The notes below the pieces were generated by a model. That model ran no database searches. It was given only the letters and a program-made list of their open reading frames with translations, and was not told the origin of the DNA. The translations under genes and the position numbers were made by a program. A DNA stretch of 42,910 bases from Comamonadaceae bacterium (lineage in GTDB: Bacteria > Pseudomonadota > Gammaproteobacteria > Burkholderiales > Burkholderiaceae_C): contig CANFWT010000016.1 in assembly GCA_947450895.1 (NCBI GenBank), forward strand, positions 1 through 42,910, read 5' to 3'. Shown piece by piece: positions 17,856-26,916 of this stretch. The stretch's first letter is position 1; every line of letters starts with the position of its first letter.

Positions 17856-17909
17856 CCAGACTTCTCCTTGGGGTGGCGATGCGAATCAGAAGGTTTATAC
17901 CGCGCCTCC

Positions 17910-17915
17910 TACAAT
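17910..17915 (+). promoter_or_regulatory. Candidate -10 hexamer for a leaderless ubiH-like transcript
   Basis: TACAAT ends seven bases before the ATG at 17923, and no Shine-Dalgarno sequence fits between them. A start site at or next to the A of the ATG would give a leaderless mRNA. The -35 position is poor. Confidence 0.4.
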
Positions 17916-17922
17916 CCTTCGC

Positions 17923-19071
17923 ATGGCACGACCTTTTGACATCTGTATCCGTGGCGCAGGCATTGTGGGCCGCGCCCTGGCGCTGCAACTGGCCGCCAAA
18001 CGCCTGCGCGTGGCCTTGGTCGATCACCGCATGGGTGACGCAGCGTGCCCCACCGAAGGCCACTCTGACGTGCGCGCCTATGCGCTCAATGCTGCCTCGC
18101 GTGCGCTCCTGCAGGGCCTGCGCTGCTGGCCCGACGCGGCGCATGCCACCCCGGTGCTGGCCATGCAGGTGTTTGGCGACGCAGGTGGCGCCACCCACTT
18201 TGATGCATCAGACACCCCAGCCCAGGCGCTGAACTGGATGGTGGACGTGCCCGAGCTGGAGCGCCTTTTGGCTGCAGCCGTGGGCTTTCAGAGCCAGATC
18301 GAGGTGGTCAACAGCCCCAGAGAAGCGCCGCTGACGGTGGTGTGCGAAGGCAAGGCCAGCCGCACGCGCGAAGAGTTTGGCGTGGAATTTGTCGTCAAAC
18401 CCTATGCGCAATGGGCATTGGCCGCGCGCGTGGACTGCGCGGTTGCGCACGCGCAGGTGGCACGCCAATGGTTTGCACAGGCGGACGCCCAGGGCGACAT
18501 CCTGGCGATGCTGCCCGTGGACGGCCCCCACGGTCGGCGCTGCGCCCTGGTCTGGTCCCTGCCGCCGGAGCGCGCCCAAGCCTTGCAAGCCGCCGCGCCT
18601 GAAGAGTTTTGCACAACGCTGCAAGCCGCCACCGGCCAAACCTTGGGCGCGCTGCAACTGGCCAGCGAGCGCCAAATATGGCCCTTGCAACAGGCCCAGG
18701 CTGTGCATTGGTGCGGCCAGAGTGCGCACGGCGCCTGGGTGCTGGCGGGTGACGCTGCGCACACGGTGCACCCGCTGGCGGGCCAAGGCCTCAACCTGGG
18801 CCTGGGTGACGTGGCCGAACTCGCCGCCGTGCTGGAGGCGCGGCCTTACTGGCGCAGTGTGGGCGACATGCGCCTGCTGCGCGCGTATGAGCGTGCACGC
18901 AAGACCGAGCTGGCGCTGATCGGCGGCGCGGGCGACGCGCTGCAACAGCTTTTTTCCCGCGACAGCGCCTGGGTGCGCAGCCTGCGCAACACCGGCATGC
19001 GGGCGTTCGAGCGCAGCGGCCCGCTTAAAGCCTGGATCGCCCAGCGCGCCATGGGCATGCGCCGCCCTTAA
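17923..19071 (+). CDS. UbiH/UbiF/VisC-family FAD-dependent hydroxylase
   Basis: The 382-residue product is a class A flavoprotein monooxygenase of the ubiquinone biosynthesis type. GAGIVGRALA (residues 11-20) is the FAD dinucleotide fold, DVRAYALNAAS is the DxR segment near the isoalloxazine, and WVLAGDAAHTVHPLAGQG with D277 binds the FAD ribose. These enzymes hydroxylate the aromatic ring of ubiquinone precursors. Which ring position is used cannot be read from this sequence, so no specific Ubi name is given. The ATG at 17923 gives the expected N-terminus although the frame opens earlier. It runs into dsbC with the same orientation after 44 bases. Confidence 0.88.
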   Translation: MARPFDICIRGAGIVGRALALQLAAKRLRVALVDHRMGDAACPTEGHSDVRAYALNAASRALLQGLRCWPDAAHATPVLAMQVFGDAGGATHFDASDTPAQALNWMVDVPELERLLAAAVGFQSQIEVVNSPREAPLTVVCEGKASRTREEFGVEFVVKPYAQWALAARVDCAVAHAQVARQWFAQADAQGDILAMLPVDGPHGRRCALVWSLPPERAQALQAAAPEEFCTTLQAATGQTLGALQLASERQIWPLQQAQAVHWCGQSAHGAWVLAGDAAHTVHPLAGQGLNLGLGDVAELAAVLEARPYWRSVGDMRLLRAYERARKTELALIGGAGDALQQLFSRDSAWVRSLRNTGMRAFERSGPLKAWIAQRAMGMRRP

Positions 19072-19115
19072 AGCGCATCCGCGCACTGACCCAAACCATC
19101 ACTTTCAAACACGCC

Positions 19116-19841
19116 ATGCCACGCACCATCCAAAAACTGCTCATTGCCTTGCTCGCCACGCTAAGCCTGGGCGCTTGGGCGCAAGAAGCCGCCATCCGCA
19201 AAAACATCGCTACGCGTCTGCCCCAGCTCAAGGCGATTGACGAGGTGCGCAAGACCGACCTGCCCGGCATCTTTGAGCTGCGCGTCAACGGCACCGAGAT
19301 CTACTACACCGACGCGCAAGGCAACTACCTGATTGAGGGCAACCTGATTGACACCCGCAACCGGCGCAACCTGACCGAAGAGCGGGTGGAAAAACTCACC
19401 GCCATTCAGTTTGACAGCCTGCCCCTCAAAGACGCTTTCACTATCGTGCGGGGCAGCGGCGAGCGCAAGATGGCGGTGTTTGAAGACCCCAACTGCGGCT
19501 ACTGCAAGCGCTTTGAGCGCGACCTGCAAAAGGTGGACAACGTCACCATTTACCTCTTCTTGTACCCGGTGCTGGGTGCGGACTCCGCAGAGAAATCCAA
19601 GGCTGTCTGGTGCGCCAAAGACCGCGGTGTGGCCTGGCAAGACTGGATGCTGCGTGACCAGCCCGTTGCGGCCGCTGCCGCCATGTGCGACACCAGCGCC
19701 CTGACGCGCAACGTCGAGCTCGGCCGCAAGCACAAGATCACTGGCACCCCCACCCTGCTTTTCACCAACGGTGCCCGTGTGCCGGGCGCGGTGGACAACA
19801 AAAAGGTGGAGCAAATGCTGGCTGAAGCCGCCAAAGGCTGA
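19116..19841 (+). CDS. dsbC: Thiol:disulfide interchange protein DsbC/DsbG
   Basis: The 241-residue protein is a periplasmic disulfide isomerase. A signal peptide (IALLATLSLGAWA) precedes the N-terminal dimerisation domain (YYTDAQGNYLIEGNLID). The thioredoxin domain has the active site FEDPNCGYCKRF, with C127 and C130 as the CGYC pair, and the cis-proline loop GTPTLLF. A second cysteine pair (VWCAKD, AAMCDT) matches the structural disulfide of DsbC. The stop codon overlaps the next start by one base (TGATG), so translation with the M61 peptidase gene is likely coupled. Confidence 0.93.
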   Translation: MPRTIQKLLIALLATLSLGAWAQEAAIRKNIATRLPQLKAIDEVRKTDLPGIFELRVNGTEIYYTDAQGNYLIEGNLIDTRNRRNLTEERVEKLTAIQFDSLPLKDAFTIVRGSGERKMAVFEDPNCGYCKRFERDLQKVDNVTIYLFLYPVLGADSAEKSKAVWCAKDRGVAWQDWMLRDQPVAAAAAMCDTSALTRNVELGRKHKITGTPTLLFTNGARVPGAVDNKKVEQMLAEAAKG

Positions 19842-21679
19842 TGCGCGCGCCTCACGCCGCGTCATGGGCGGTGCATTTCCACGTCGAGGCGGCCAGTCTG
19901 CACGCCCACCTGTGGCGCGTGACCATGACCATCGCCCAGCCCGCGCCCCTGCAAACCCTGTGTTTGCCAGTGTGGATTCCGGGCAGCTACATGGTGCGCG
20001 AATTTTCTAAACACCTGCAGCAGCTCCAATGCCGCCAAGCGGACAATGAACTGGTCGCCACCCAAACCGACAAAGCCACCTGGCAGGTGCACTGCGACAG
20101 CGCCCAGCCGCTGCAAGTGCAGTACGAGGTCTACGCCCTGGACAACTCGGTGCGCACCGCCTGGTTGGACACGGCGCGCGGCTTTTTTAACGCGACCAGC
20201 CTGTGCCTGATGGCCGAGGGCGCGACCAACCAGCCCCACGCGCTGGACTTGGTGCGCCACCCCGGCATGAGCGGCTGGAGCGTGGCCACCGGCCTGACCG
20301 CCGTGGAAGTGGATAAACAAGGTTTTGGCCGCTACCAAGCCGCCCACTACGACGAACTGGCCGACTGCCCGTTTGAAATAGGCGCCTTCTGGAGCGGCAC
20401 GTTTACCGCCTGCGGTGTGCCGCACCGCTTGGTGGTGGCCGGCGCCTTGCCCTCGTTTGACGGCGCACGCTTGTTGCGCGACACGCAAACCCTATGCGAA
20501 ACCCAGCTGCGCTTTTGGCACGCTGAAGGATCGGCCAGCGCCACGCACTTGGCAGGCAAAGCGCCGTTTGCGCACTACGTCTTTTTGCTCAACGCCGTGG
20601 ACGACAGTTATGGTGGGCTGGAGCACCGCAACTCCACCGCGCTGATAGCCGCCCGGCGCGACTTGCCGCGCCTGCATGACGCCAAAACCAGCGAGGGCTA
20701 CACCACGCTTTTGGGCCTGATCAGCCACGAATACTTCCACACCTGGAACGTCAAGCGCCTGCGCCCGGCCGAATTTGCCCGCTACGACTACGCCCAAGAA
20801 AACTACACCGAGCTGCTGTGGTTCTTCGAGGGCTTCACCAGCTACTACGACGACCTGCTGCTACGCCGCGCGGGGCTGATTGATGACGCGGCCTACTTCA
20901 AACTGCTCACCAAGACCGCCAACCAAGTGCTGCAAACCCCCGGGCGCGCGGTGCAAACCGTAGCGCAGGCCAGCTTTGACGCCTGGGTGAAGTACTACCG
21001 CCAAGACGAAAACACCCCCAACGCCACGGTGAGCTACTACACCAAAGGCGCGCTGGTCGCCCTGTGCCTGGACCTGAGCCTGCGCGCCCATGGCACCACG
21101 ACCCTGCAGGCTTTCGCCCCCGACGCCGCCGCACCTGCCACCGTCACGCTAGACACCATCATGCGCGGACTGTGGCAGCGCTGCGCCGGTGGCCCCATGG
21201 CCGAGGCCGATCTGCTGGCCGTCTTGCACGAGCAAACCGGGCGCAGCTGGGCCAAAGAAATCAAAGCCTGGGTGCACAGCACCCGCGAACTGCCGCTCAA
21301 AACTCTGCTGCAGGGGCAAGGCTTGCAGGTACATGAAGACCCCGCCCAGATGGCCCAAAGCCTTGGCTTGCGCGTTGCAGACGCCAATGGCACGGTCATC
21401 GTCAAAGCCGTACTGCGCGGCGGCGCGGCAGAGGCCGCAGGCTTTGCCGCTGGTGACGAATGGCTGGGCGTGGACGTAGGCGCGCGCGGGCAGGGCGGAT
21501 CGTGGCGGCTCAACAAGCTGGACGACCTGGCGCTGCTCTTGGGCCCCGAGCGCCGCTTCAGCGCCCTGGTGTCGCGCGACAAACGCCTGCTGCGCCTGCC
21601 CTTGCTGCTGCCGCAGAAGGTGACGACTTGGCGGATTGGGAATTCGGGGTGGGTGGCGGGGGCGTGGCCGGGGGGTTGA
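19841..21679 (+). CDS. M61-family glycyl aminopeptidase with PDZ domain
   Basis: This is a 612-residue zinc peptidase. The HEYFHTWNVKRLRP motif supplies H296, E297 and H300; the third ligand is expected in the following LWFFEGFTSYYDD helix. VPVWIPGSYMVREFSKH near the N-terminus and DSYGGLEHRNS before the active site are family hallmarks. A PDZ-like region covers roughly 490-580 (GLRVADANGTVIVKAVLRGG). Family members remove N-terminal glycine and alanine. There is no obvious signal peptide, which suggests a cytoplasmic enzyme. The start overlaps the dsbC stop by one base. Confidence 0.92.
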   Translation: MRAPHAASWAVHFHVEAASLHAHLWRVTMTIAQPAPLQTLCLPVWIPGSYMVREFSKHLQQLQCRQADNELVATQTDKATWQVHCDSAQPLQVQYEVYALDNSVRTAWLDTARGFFNATSLCLMAEGATNQPHALDLVRHPGMSGWSVATGLTAVEVDKQGFGRYQAAHYDELADCPFEIGAFWSGTFTACGVPHRLVVAGALPSFDGARLLRDTQTLCETQLRFWHAEGSASATHLAGKAPFAHYVFLLNAVDDSYGGLEHRNSTALIAARRDLPRLHDAKTSEGYTTLLGLISHEYFHTWNVKRLRPAEFARYDYAQENYTELLWFFEGFTSYYDDLLLRRAGLIDDAAYFKLLTKTANQVLQTPGRAVQTVAQASFDAWVKYYRQDENTPNATVSYYTKGALVALCLDLSLRAHGTTTLQAFAPDAAAPATVTLDTIMRGLWQRCAGGPMAEADLLAVLHEQTGRSWAKEIKAWVHSTRELPLKTLLQGQGLQVHEDPAQMAQSLGLRVADANGTVIVKAVLRGGAAEAAGFAAGDEWLGVDVGARGQGGSWRLNKLDDLALLLGPERRFSALVSRDKRLLRLPLLLPQKVTTWRIGNSGWVAGAWPGG

Positions 21680-21688
21680 GGAGGGGCA

Positions 21689-22084
21689 CTAATTCACACT
21701 GCGGTGCGCTTTTGAAAGGCGTGCGATTTCCCGCCGAATCGATACCAAAGTGCCCACAGACATGACCAGCGAGACCGGTAGGGCCAAGCGCGCTGCAACC
21801 GACGAAAACCCAGGTAAGGCCTGACGCAAGTCTGGTAGCGTCAGCCAAAGCAGCACGGCCAGAACAAATACGATCCCCAAGCCCAAACGAACTCGGTACG
21901 CGACGCTTTTTCTGACATTCACTTGCGCCTGTTGGATAAGCGCCAAGCGCCGCGCCGGTTCGACGGCGTCAAGGGCGCGGGAGCGCAACAGGAGCGAGAC
22001 GTGAGGTGTGCGCCACACGCGATTTTTGTTTGCTGAAGCGATCAAGGCATCGGCTGCGGCGGCAGCTTGTTCTTTAGATAGCAT
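21689..22084 (-). CDS. Hypothetical protein with two membrane helices
   Basis: I do not recognise this 131-residue protein. The N-terminal 60 residues are soluble and helical (SKEQAAAAADALIASANKN; ARRLALIQQAQVNVRKS). Two hydrophobic segments follow: LGLGIVFVLAVLLWLTL and LALPVSLVMSVGTLVSI. The tail is basic (RREIARLSKAHRS). Codon use looks like that of its neighbours. It converges on the M61 gene with only nine bases between the stops. I see no ribosome site I would stress. Confidence 0.6.
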   Translation of the reverse strand: MLSKEQAAAAADALIASANKNRVWRTPHVSLLLRSRALDAVEPARRLALIQQAQVNVRKSVAYRVRLGLGIVFVLAVLLWLTLPDLRQALPGFSSVAARLALPVSLVMSVGTLVSIRREIARLSKAHRSVN

Positions 22085-22485
22085 GGTGTTTGAAAGCGGC
22101 GGTGTAGGCGCATTGGGTTGGCTTCAGGGCTTTTATTATTTCTGCAAACGCTGGATTGGTAGTTTTAACTCTGTATCCGGCAAGCGAAAGTGTCGCGGTT
22201 GTTTGCGGGGTTCCAATGGGCATTTCACATCGATACCTTGGTCACTGGCGGGCGACTCACCAATTGGCAATTCCTAGAAACGCCGCCAAGCAACACTCCA
22301 CTTCCAATGAGCGCACTGCATCAGTGCGTCCTATGGACCATCCCAATTTGCCGCGCCTGACGGTTACTGCTTTGTGCAACACCATACGTAAAGGCTTTGC
22401 GAAGCCGTTTTCCGCACTGGGGTCATCGGTCACTCGCCGCAGGCAACCGTTTTCCGCAGTGATGACGTGGGCCTGTACCTCCCGC
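22085..22485. other. Unassigned lower-GC spacer upstream of the two-helix protein gene
   Basis: These 401 bases have visibly lower GC than the surroundings (about 48% in sampled 60-base lines). I find no gene to support. One plus-strand frame is open from about 22108 to 22521 (AGLVVLTLYPASESVAVVCG...), but it has only a TTG start, resembles nothing I know and runs into the crotonase gene. A 12-base direct repeat CCGTTTTCCGCA occurs at 22405-22416 and 22447-22458. It may be remnant DNA of a decayed gene or a mobile element. Confidence 0.35.
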
Positions 22486-23280
22486 CTACTTCCCCGTAAA
22501 TCGCGCCGCCCGCTTTTCTAAAAACGCCTTCACGCCCTCGATGTAGTCGTGCGTGGCGCCCATGGCGGACTGGGTGTCGCGTTCCACGTCCAGGTGCGCG
22601 CTCAAGGAGCGGGTGCCAGCGCTTTGCAGCAGGGCGCGGGTGGCCACCAGCGCGGTGGTGGGCATGGTGGCCAGGCGTTCGGCCAGGGCCAGGGCGGCGG
22701 CCAGGGGGTCTTCGGCCACGTCCCAAATCATGCCCCACTCTTTGGCGTGCGGCGCGGGCAGTTTATCGCCGGTCATGGCCAGGGCCAGGGCGCGCGCCAG
22801 GCCCAGGCGCTCCACCAGCAGCCAGCTGCCGCCCGCGTCGGGCACCAGGCCGATCTTGCTAAACGCCTGGATAAAGCTGGCCGTGGGCGCGGCAATGGCA
22901 ATGTCGCAGGCCATGGCCAGGCTGGCACCCGCACCGGCGGCCACGCCGTTGACCGCGGCAATGCAAGGCATGCGCAGGGTTTGTAGGCGCCGGGTGGTGG
23001 GGTTAAAGGCCTGGTCGATCACCGGGCCGGGGTCGGCGCGCTGCACCATGTCCGGGCCGGGCGTGAAGTCAAAGTCCGCCAGATCGGCCCCGGCGCAAAA
23101 GCCCCGGCCCGCGCCGGTGATGACGCAGGCGCGAATCGCCGGGTCGGCCTCGGCCAGGTCCAGCGCGGCCCACAGGTCGTGGTGCATGGTGCGGGTAAAC
23201 GCGTTGAGCGAGGCGGGGCGGTTCAGCGTGATCAGCGCCACGTTGGCGCGCGCTTCAAATAAAACGGTGCTGTCGGTCAT
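22486..23280 (-). CDS. Enoyl-CoA hydratase/isomerase family protein, PaaG-like
   Basis: The 264-residue crotonase starts at ATG 23278-23280 with AGGAG six bases upstream; the frame extends 12 codons further without support. Oxyanion-hole segments are CAGADLADF and NGVAAGAGASLAM. The active-site region FSKIGLVPDAGGSWLL has Asp rather than the second Glu of true hydratases. Together with AKEWGMIWDV and THDYIEGVKAFLEKR, this is the pattern of 2-(1,2-epoxy-1,2-dihydrophenyl)acetyl-CoA isomerase (PaaG) of phenylacetate breakdown. It is divergent from a second crotonase at 23370. No other paa genes are present, so the isomerase might serve beta-oxidation of unsaturated acids instead. Confidence 0.85.
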   Translation of the reverse strand: MTDSTVLFEARANVALITLNRPASLNAFTRTMHHDLWAALDLAEADPAIRACVITGAGRGFCAGADLADFDFTPGPDMVQRADPGPVIDQAFNPTTRRLQTLRMPCIAAVNGVAAGAGASLAMACDIAIAAPTASFIQAFSKIGLVPDAGGSWLLVERLGLARALALAMTGDKLPAPHAKEWGMIWDVAEDPLAAALALAERLATMPTTALVATRALLQSAGTRSLSAHLDVERDTQSAMGATHDYIEGVKAFLEKRAARFTGK

Positions 23281-23369
23281 TGGGGGCTCCTGCGGGGCGA
23301 CTGTGCCGGTAAACAAGGGGTGGGGAGCGCTGGTTATAGTGGGGTTTTGACCACTAAGCGCCCCTCATC

Positions 23370-24149
23370 ATGACTTACGAATGCATCACCACCCGTACCG
23401 AAGGCGACAAAGTCGTCGTCATCACGCTCAGCCGCCCCAAGCAGCTCAACGCCCTGAATGACCAGCTGATGGACGAACTCGGCCACGCTCTCAAAGCCTT
23501 TGACGCCGACCCCGCCCTGGGTTGCGCGGTGATTACCGGAAGTGAAAAATCCTTTGCCGCCGGTGCCGACATCGCCGCCATGGCCAAGTACAGCTTTGCC
23601 GACGTGTATGGCTCGGACTACATCTCGCGCAACTGGGAAACCATCCGCACCATCCGCAAGCCGGTGATTGCCGCCGTCAGCGGCTTTGCCCTGGGCGGCG
23701 GCTGCGAACTGGCCATGATGTGCGACTTCATCATCGCCGCCGACAACGCGCGCTTCGGCCAGCCCGAGATCAAGCTCGGCGTCATCCCCGGCGCCGGTGG
23801 CACCCAGCGCCTGCCGCGTGCCGTGGGCAAAGCCAAGGCGATGGACATGGCGCTGACCGGGCGCATGATGGACGCAGCAGAAGCCGAACGCGCCGGCTTG
23901 GTCAGCCGTGTCGTGCCATTGGCCACCCTGATGGACGAGGTGCTGGCCGCAGCGCTGATGGTTGCCGGCTTCTCGCAAATCGCCACCCGGGCCGCCAAAG
24001 AGAGCGTCAACCGCGCGTTTGAGAGCGGTCTGTCCGATGGCGTGATGTTCGAGCGCCGCCTGTTCCACGCTCTGTTTGCCACCGCCGACCAAAAAGAAGG
24101 CATGGATGCTTTCATGGCCAAGCGCCCTGCGGTGTTCACCCACCAATAG
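23370..24149 (+). CDS. Enoyl-CoA hydratase (crotonase; FadB1/PaaF-like)
   Basis: This 259-residue enzyme adds water to 2-enoyl-Co[11 protein letters not shown] and [14 protein letters not shown] make the oxyanion hole, with the first catalytic Glu in [33 protein letters not shown] carries the second Glu and is nearly identical to the mitochondrial short-chain hydratase pattern. Length is typical. It is divergent from the PaaG-like gene; a TATAGT hexamer at 23335-23340 may be its -10, giving a short leader without a clear ribosome site. The pairing with a PaaG-like isomerase suggests phenylacetyl-CoA or fatty-acid degradation. Confidence 0.9.
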   Translation: MTYECITTRTEGDKVVVITLSRPKQLNALNDQLMDELGHALKAFDADPALGCAVITGSEKSFAAGADIAAMAKYSFADVYGSDYISRNWETIRTIRKPVIAAVSGFALGGGCELAMMCDFIIAADNARFGQPEIKLGVIPGAGGTQRLPRAVGKAKAMDMALTGRMMDAAEAERAGLVSRVVPLATLMDEVLAAALMVAGFSQIATRAAKESVNRAFESGLSDGVMFERRLFHALFATADQKEGMDAFMAKRPAVFTHQ

Positions 24150-24188
24150 CGTCAGGGGCCCTATGCCAGAGCAGCGGCTATTTCTGGC

Positions 24189-24194
24189 TATAAT
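24189..24194 (+). promoter_or_regulatory. -10 hexamer of the tRNA-Met gene
   Basis: A perfect TATAAT ends 11 bases before the first base of the tRNA. The -35 region is not recognisable. Confidence 0.55.
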
Positions 24195-24205
24195 CTGCGC
24201 CTTTC

Positions 24206-24282
24206 GGTGATATAGCTCAGTTGGTTAGAGCGCAGCATTCATAATGCTGATGTCGGTGGTTCAAATCCACCTATCACCACCA
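24206..24282 (+). tRNA. tRNA-Met (CAT), elongator type
   Basis: A 77-base cloverleaf can be folded by eye. The acceptor stem pairs GGTGATA (24206-24212) with TATCACC (24272-24278), followed by discriminator A and an encoded CCA. The anticodon stem pairs CAGCA (24233-24237) with TGCTG (24245-24249) around the loop TTCATAA, giving anticodon CAT at 24240-24242. The T arm has the GTTCAAATC loop. The perfect first acceptor pair excludes initiator tRNA. A lysidine-modified tRNA-Ile with the same CAT anticodon is the remaining alternative. Confidence 0.95.
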
Positions 24283-24291
24283 AACAAGCCG

Positions 24292-24323
24292 AAAAGGGCG
24301 CTGCCGATGCAGTGCCCTTTTTT
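24292..24323 (+). terminator. Rho-independent terminator of the tRNA-Met gene
   Basis: The stem GGGCGCTGC pairs with GCAGTGCCC (one G-T pair) around the loop CGAT and is followed by six T residues. It begins nine bases after the tRNA CCA end. Confidence 0.8.
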
Positions 24324-24349
24324 CATGCCCTCAGCCTCTGGACAACACC

Positions 24350-24694
24350 ATGAACCGCTGGAACCCGATAGCACATCTCCGTTTTTTTCCTTGCGCATTG
24401 GTGTTATCGCTTGCCGCCGCCATGGTGCCTGCGGCGGCGCAAAATCTGCGCCCCTTTCCGCCTGGCGCCCAGCGCGGCGCCTTGGTGGTGGTGGAGCCAC
24501 CCGATATCACCGTCAACGACAAGCCCGAGCGACTGTCCCCTGGGGCGCGCATCCACGGCGCCGACAATTTGGTCATGCTTTCAGCCGCTCTGGTGGGGCA
24601 AAGTCTGTTGGTGAATTTTGTTCGCGAGCCCCACGGGCTGGTCCACGAGGTCTGGATCCTGACCCCGGCTGAGGCCGCCAATCCCTTACCTTGA
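24350..24694 (+). CDS. Hypothetical exported protein upstream of miaB
   Basis: A 114-residue protein that I recognise only as a small conserved-looking exported protein. A signal peptide ([16 protein letters not shown]) precedes a mature part of about 83 residues with [21 protein letters not shown] and a short domain ending [18 protein letters not shown]. There are no cysteines in the mature part. The stop TGA is five bases before the miaB ATG, so the two are very likely cotranscribed. No function can be assigned. Confidence 0.7.
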   Translation: MNRWNPIAHLRFFPCALVLSLAAAMVPAAAQNLRPFPPGAQRGALVVVEPPDITVNDKPERLSPGARIHGADNLVMLSAALVGQSLLVNFVREPHGLVHEVWILTPAEAANPLP

Positions 24695-24699
24695 ACACC

Positions 24700-26040
24700 A
24701 TGTCCAAAAAAGTCTTTATCAAAACCTTTGGCTGCCAGATGAACGAGTACGACTCGGACAAGATGGCCGACGTTTTGCACGCCGCCCAGGGCTATGAGAA
24801 AACCGATGTCGTCGAAGAGGCGGACCTGATTTTGTTCAACACCTGCTCGGTGCGCGAAAAGGCGCAAGAGAAGGTGTTTTCCGACCTGGGGCGCGTCAAG
24901 CACCTGGCCAAACAAGGCGTGCAAATCGGCGTGGGCGGCTGCGTTGCCAGCCAGGAAGGCGCGGCCATCATCGCGCGCGCGCCCTATGTGGACGTCGTGT
25001 TCGGCCCCCAAACGCTGCACCGCCTGCCCGAGATGCTCAACCAGCGCCGCTTGCAAGGGCGCGCGCAGGTGGACATCAGCTTTCCCGAGATCGAAAAGTT
25101 TGACCACCTGCCCCCGGCCAAGGTGGAAGGCGCCTCGGCCTTTGTCAGCATCATGGAAGGCTGCTCCAAATACTGCAGCTACTGCGTCGTGCCCTACACC
25201 CGTGGCGAGGAAGTGAGCCGCCCGTTTGAAGACGTGCTGGTCGAGGTGGCCGGTCTGGCCGACCAGGGCGTCAAAGAAATCACGCTCTTGGGCCAAAACG
25301 TCAACGCCTACCGCGCGCCCATGGTGGGTGCCGGGGCGGGCGGCGAGGTGGCGGACTTTGCCACGCTGCTCGAATACGTGAGCGACATTCCGGGCATTGA
25401 GCGCCTGCGCTACACCACCAGCCACCCCAACGAGTTCACCCCCAGCCTGATTGCGGCCTACGACAAGCTGCCCAAGCTGGTCAGCCACCTGCACCTGCCG
25501 GTGCAGCACGGAAGCGACCGCATTTTGATGGCCATGAAGCGCGGCTACACCGCCATGGAATACAAGAGCACGGTGCGCAAGCTGCGCGCCATTCGCCCGG
25601 ACATGGCCATGAGCAGCGACTTCATCGTCGGCTTTCCCGGCGAGACCGAAGACGACTTTGGCAAGATGATGAAGCTGATCGACGACATTGGCTTTGACAA
25701 CAGCTTTAGCTTCATCTTCAGCCCGCGCCCGGGCACGCCCGCCGCCAATTTGCAGGACGACACGCCGCACGAGGTCAAACTGCGCCGCTTGCAGCACCTG
25801 CAAGGCGTGATCAACGCCAACATCAGCCGCATCAGCGACAGCCGCTTGGGCACGGTGCAGCGCATCTTGGTCGAAGGCGCGTCCAAGCGCGACGCCAACG
25901 AGTTGATGGGCCGCACCGAGTGCAACCGGGTGGTCAACTTTGCCGGCCAGCCCCGCCTGGTCGGCCAACTGGTGGACGTGAAAATCACCGAAACCCGCAC
26001 CTACTCGCTGCGCGGCGAAGTGCTCACTTCCGAAGCCTGA
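24700..26040 (+). CDS. miaB: tRNA-2-methylthio-N6-dimethylallyladenosine synthase MiaB
   Basis: The 446-residue radical SAM methylthiotransferase modifies A37 of tRNAs that read UNN codons. The N-terminal domain has C12, C49 and C81 for one iron-sulfur cluster; C155, C159 and C162 (GCSKYCSYC) bind the SAM cluster. The C-terminal TRAM domain begins near [13 protein letters not shown] start at ATG 24700 ([12 protein letters not shown]); a TTG three codons earlier is in frame. Length fits the family. It runs closely between the exported protein gene and the lipocalin gene. Confidence 0.97.
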   Translation: MSKKVFIKTFGCQMNEYDSDKMADVLHAAQGYEKTDVVEEADLILFNTCSVREKAQEKVFSDLGRVKHLAKQGVQIGVGGCVASQEGAAIIARAPYVDVVFGPQTLHRLPEMLNQRRLQGRAQVDISFPEIEKFDHLPPAKVEGASAFVSIMEGCSKYCSYCVVPYTRGEEVSRPFEDVLVEVAGLADQGVKEITLLGQNVNAYRAPMVGAGAGGEVADFATLLEYVSDIPGIERLRYTTSHPNEFTPSLIAAYDKLPKLVSHLHLPVQHGSDRILMAMKRGYTAMEYKSTVRKLRAIRPDMAMSSDFIVGFPGETEDDFGKMMKLIDDIGFDNSFSFIFSPRPGTPAANLQDDTPHEVKLRRLQHLQGVINANISRISDSRLGTVQRILVEGASKRDANELMGRTECNRVVNFAGQPRLVGQLVDVKITETRTYSLRGEVLTSEA

Positions 26041-26050
26041 GGCGCAGACC

Positions 26051-26593
26051 ATGCACATCCAACGCCTCTTTTTCGCCCTGGCACTGGCTTGGACCTGTGG
26101 CGCAGCCCAGGCTGGCGAGCCGCTGACCACCGTGCCCGTACTCGACGTGCCGCGCTACATGGGCACCTGGTACGAGATTGCCAAATTCCCCAACTGGTTT
26201 CAGCGCAAATGCGTGGGCAACACGCGGGCCAACTACGCGTTGCAGGCGGACGGCAAGGTGCAAGTTACCAATCGCTGCAAACGCGAATCAGGCGAGATGG
26301 ATGAGGCGATTGGCGCAGCGCGCCAGATCGGCCCCGCCAACTCGCCCAAGCTGCAAGTGCGCTTCGCACCGGCGTGGTTGTCGCTGCTGCCGGCGGTGTG
26401 GGGCGATTACTGGGTGGTGGAGCTGGACGACCACTACCAGTGGGTGGCGGTGAGCGAACCCGGTCGCCAGTACCTCTGGATTTTGTCGCGCACGCCGCGC
26501 ATGGAACCGGCCATCTACACCGAGCTGTTGGCGCGCCTCGTCCGCAAAGGGCTGGAGGTACAAAAGCTCGAACCCACCCGCCAAGACGACTAG
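26051..26593 (+). CDS. blc: Bacterial lipocalin (Blc-like)
   Basis: The 180-residue protein has a signal peptide (FFALALAWTCGAAQA) and the lipocalin signature GTWYEIAKFPNWFQ. Two cysteines, in RKCVGNT and NRCKRE, are conserved in the Blc group. WGDYWVVELDDHYQWVAVSEP is the typical third motif. Although a Cys lies in the signal region, the residues before it are not a convincing lipobox, so a soluble periplasmic form is likely, unlike E. coli Blc. The ATG follows the miaB stop by 10 bases with GAGGCG ahead. Lipocalins of this type bind lipids such as lysophospholipids. Confidence 0.92.
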   Translation: MHIQRLFFALALAWTCGAAQAGEPLTTVPVLDVPRYMGTWYEIAKFPNWFQRKCVGNTRANYALQADGKVQVTNRCKRESGEMDEAIGAARQIGPANSPKLQVRFAPAWLSLLPAVWGDYWVVELDDHYQWVAVSEPGRQYLWILSRTPRMEPAIYTELLARLVRKGLEVQKLEPTRQDD

Positions 26594-26598
26594 CCGCC

Positions 26599-26844
26599 AT
26601 GGACACACTGGCGCAATTGCAGGCGATGGGCATCACGCTGCCCAGTCCGGCTTATTTGATTGGCTCGCTACTGTTTGGCCTGCTTGGCTTCGCCGCTTGG
26701 AAACGCGGACGTAAGTTGGTTCGACCATCCTTGACCTGGGGCGGGGTGGCGCTCATGGTCTACCCCTACGCGGTTGAAAACACGGTGCTGCTGTGGCTGG
26801 TGGGTGCCGGCTTGAGTGCCTGGCTGGTTTCACGCTGGAAGTAA
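26599..26844 (+). CDS. Small membrane protein, unknown function
   Basis: An 81-residue product beginning MDTLAQLQAMGITLPSP. Two hydrophobic helices follow (YLIGSLLFGLLGFAAW; TVLLWLVGAGLSAWLV), with a KRGRKLVRPSL basic loop between and WGGVALMVYPYAVEN before the second. The ATG is five bases after the lipocalin stop, which suggests cotranscription. The same frame is open further upstream inside the lipocalin gene, but that portion has no support. I recall similar short membrane proteins as unnamed conserved proteins. Confidence 0.65.
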   Translation: MDTLAQLQAMGITLPSPAYLIGSLLFGLLGFAAWKRGRKLVRPSLTWGGVALMVYPYAVENTVLLWLVGAGLSAWLVSRWK

Positions 26845-26916
26845 TGCAGTGGGGGGCCGCAGCGCACCGTGTCACTTGGGTCACAATCCCGGCCTACCGA
26901 AACCACGCGCCACACC

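Noticed and set aside
22156..22521. A 121-codon plus-strand gene
   Set aside because: TTG start without ribosome site, overlap with the end of the crotonase gene, and no recognisable family.
24206..24282. Initiator tRNA-fMet
   Set aside because: Initiator tRNAs have an unpaired first acceptor position; here G1 pairs with C72.
24331..26130. Minus-strand frame of 599 codons opposite miaB
   Set aside because: Antisense to an intact miaB with all cysteines; no ribosome site and low-complexity composition.
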